Source of the DNA: Flavobacterium yafengii
Lineage (GTDB): Bacteria > Bacteroidota > Bacteroidia > Flavobacteriales > Flavobacteriaceae
NCBI RefSeq assembly: GCF_030010375.1
Contig: NZ_JASCRY010000001.1
Span: forward strand, 248,001 to 312,000
Direction: 5' to 3'
Length of the DNA stretch: 64,000 bases
Part shown: piece after piece, positions 63,181 to 64,000 of the stretch
Numbering within the stretch: position 1 is the stretch's first letter
How the letters are laid out: each line of letters begins with the position of its first letter
Notes under the pieces: model-generated
The model's database searches: none
Seen by the model: the letters and a program-made list of their open reading frames with translations, nothing else
Told to the model about the DNA's origin: nothing
Made by a program: the position numbers and the translations under genes

Positions 63181-64000
63181 TTAGTTAATTCGGTTTATTT
63201 GAGTTAAAATTTCTTCCAGACTTGGGGTAATCAAATCGGTAATTGGCTTTGGATACATCCCAAAAAAGAATAAAACACCAATTATAAGTACCAAAGTTAT
63301 TCCTTCATTGATCGTTACATCAGTAAAAACTTTAGAATTGGTTTCTCCCAACATTGCATGTTGAAACATTTTCAACATATAATACGCCCCTAAAATAATG
63401 GTTGTTCCTCCTAAAATGGCAAACCAAATATTAATTTGTGAAAGACTGTATAAAACGGTGAATTCTCCAATAAAGTTAAAAGTAGTAGGCAAAGCAACAG
63501 ATGCCAATACCAAAATCAAAAACATTGAAGTAAATTTTGGTGATTGCGTACGAATACCGCCCATTTCAGCAATTGCTCTGGTTTCGTATCTTCTGAAAAT
63601 AATTTCAGCTGCATAAAACAATCCAACAACTACAAATCCGTGTGCAATCATTTGTAAAACTGCTCCACGCAATCCGTCTAAAGTCAAAGTGTAGGTTCCT
63701 GCTGCAATCAAACCAACGTGAGCCAAAGAAGAATACGCTAATAATTTCTTCAAATCTTTTTGTTTCAATGCAACGATAGATCCGTAAATCACACCTGCAA
63801 TTCCAAGTCCAATGAAAATATACATGTATTCTTTGGCTGCCAATCGCGCCAATGGCAATTGCCAACGGATAACACTGTACAATCCCATTTTTAGCATGAT
63901 ACCAGATAAAAGCATTGTCCCAACAGTTGGTGCTTTTTGATACACATTTGCTTGCCAAGTGTGAAAAGGAATTAATGGAATCTTAATTGCATACGCCAAG
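63181..64000 (-). CDS. nuoM: NADH-quinone oxidoreductase subunit M (5' part cut by window)
   Basis: The C-terminal 273 codons are present and the frame runs off the window edge, so the true start is outside. The block AYAIKIPLIPFHTWQANVYQKAPTVG and the channel lysines (KQKDLKKLLAYSSLAHVG) identify NuoM, a proton-pumping antiporter-like subunit of complex I. It ends 12 bases before nuoN, within one operon. Confidence 0.95.
   Translation of the reverse strand, partial: LAYAIKIPLIPFHTWQANVYQKAPTVGTMLLSGIMLKMGLYSVIRWQLPLARLAAKEYMYIFIGLGIAGVIYGSIVALKQKDLKKLLAYSSLAHVGLIAAGTYTLTLDGLRGAVLQMIAHGFVVVGLFYAAEIIFRRYETRAIAEMGGIRTQSPKFTSMFLILVLASVALPTTFNFIGEFTVLYSLSQINIWFAILGGTTIILGAYYMLKMFQHAMLGETNSKVFTDVTINEGITLVLIIGVLFFFGMYPKPITDLITPSLEEILTQINRIN

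Overview
The window looks like a chromosomal segment of a Flavobacterium-type member of the Bacteroidota. The evidence is AT-rich DNA, a MurF-alanine racemase fusion, a TonB-dependent receptor with an N-terminal carboxypeptidase-like domain, DUF3050 and PorT-like families, and many upstream matches to the Bacteroidota -7 box TAnnTTTG, a few with TTG 18-20 bases before it. Most of it is core metabolism. No prophage, insertion sequence or CRISPR array was seen.

Left third (1-21 kb): a cut-off TlpA-like redoxin; a glutaryl-CoA-type acyl-CoA dehydrogenase; a DUF3050 heme-oxygenase-fold protein; an SGNH lipoprotein; a phosphoesterase; an Fe-S group (ferredoxin, NifU-like scaffold, Mrp carrier); an alkyltransferase-like protein; a LysE exporter; TrmB. 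A cell-envelope stretch follows, in which two paralogous L,D-transpeptidases bracket an M13 peptidase, a SnoaL-like lipoprotein and an AsmA protein. Then come a ribosome hibernation factor, a GIY-YIG protein and a repeat-rich accessory pocket (19.2-21.5 kb) holding a nuclease-like DUF3883-type protein with a truncated HTH controller.

Middle (21.5-48 kb): a prolyl oligopeptidase; a Fic protein whose promoter lies inside a striking phased operator array; a TonB receptor with a small His/Cys-rich partner; asd; mscL; murF-alr; a gluconate cassette (gnd-gntP-gntK); tRNA-Ser(GGA); asparaginase, acyltransferase and TatD; the 2-oxoglutarate dehydrogenase genes sucB and sucA; a polyprenyl synthase.

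Right third (48-64 kb): yceI and a TetR-led tripartite RND efflux operon that share a duplicated promoter/operator; umuC-umuD in reversed order; a secreted repeat protein behind a sigma-54-like promoter; an AraC regulator; a secreted beta-sandwich protein; a Gfo/Idh/MocA oxidoreductase; a FrnE-like DsbA protein; and the end of a nuo operon (nuoM partial, nuoN).

The most novel signals are regulatory: the Fic operator array (23.76-23.90 kb) and the duplicated TetR-type operator (48.1 and 48.8 kb). The orphan restriction-like module at 20.0-21.2 kb and the DUF3050 protein with a diiron-type motif come next. Several starts were moved inward because the longer frames begin at TTG codons upstream of the signal peptide or inside the promoter.
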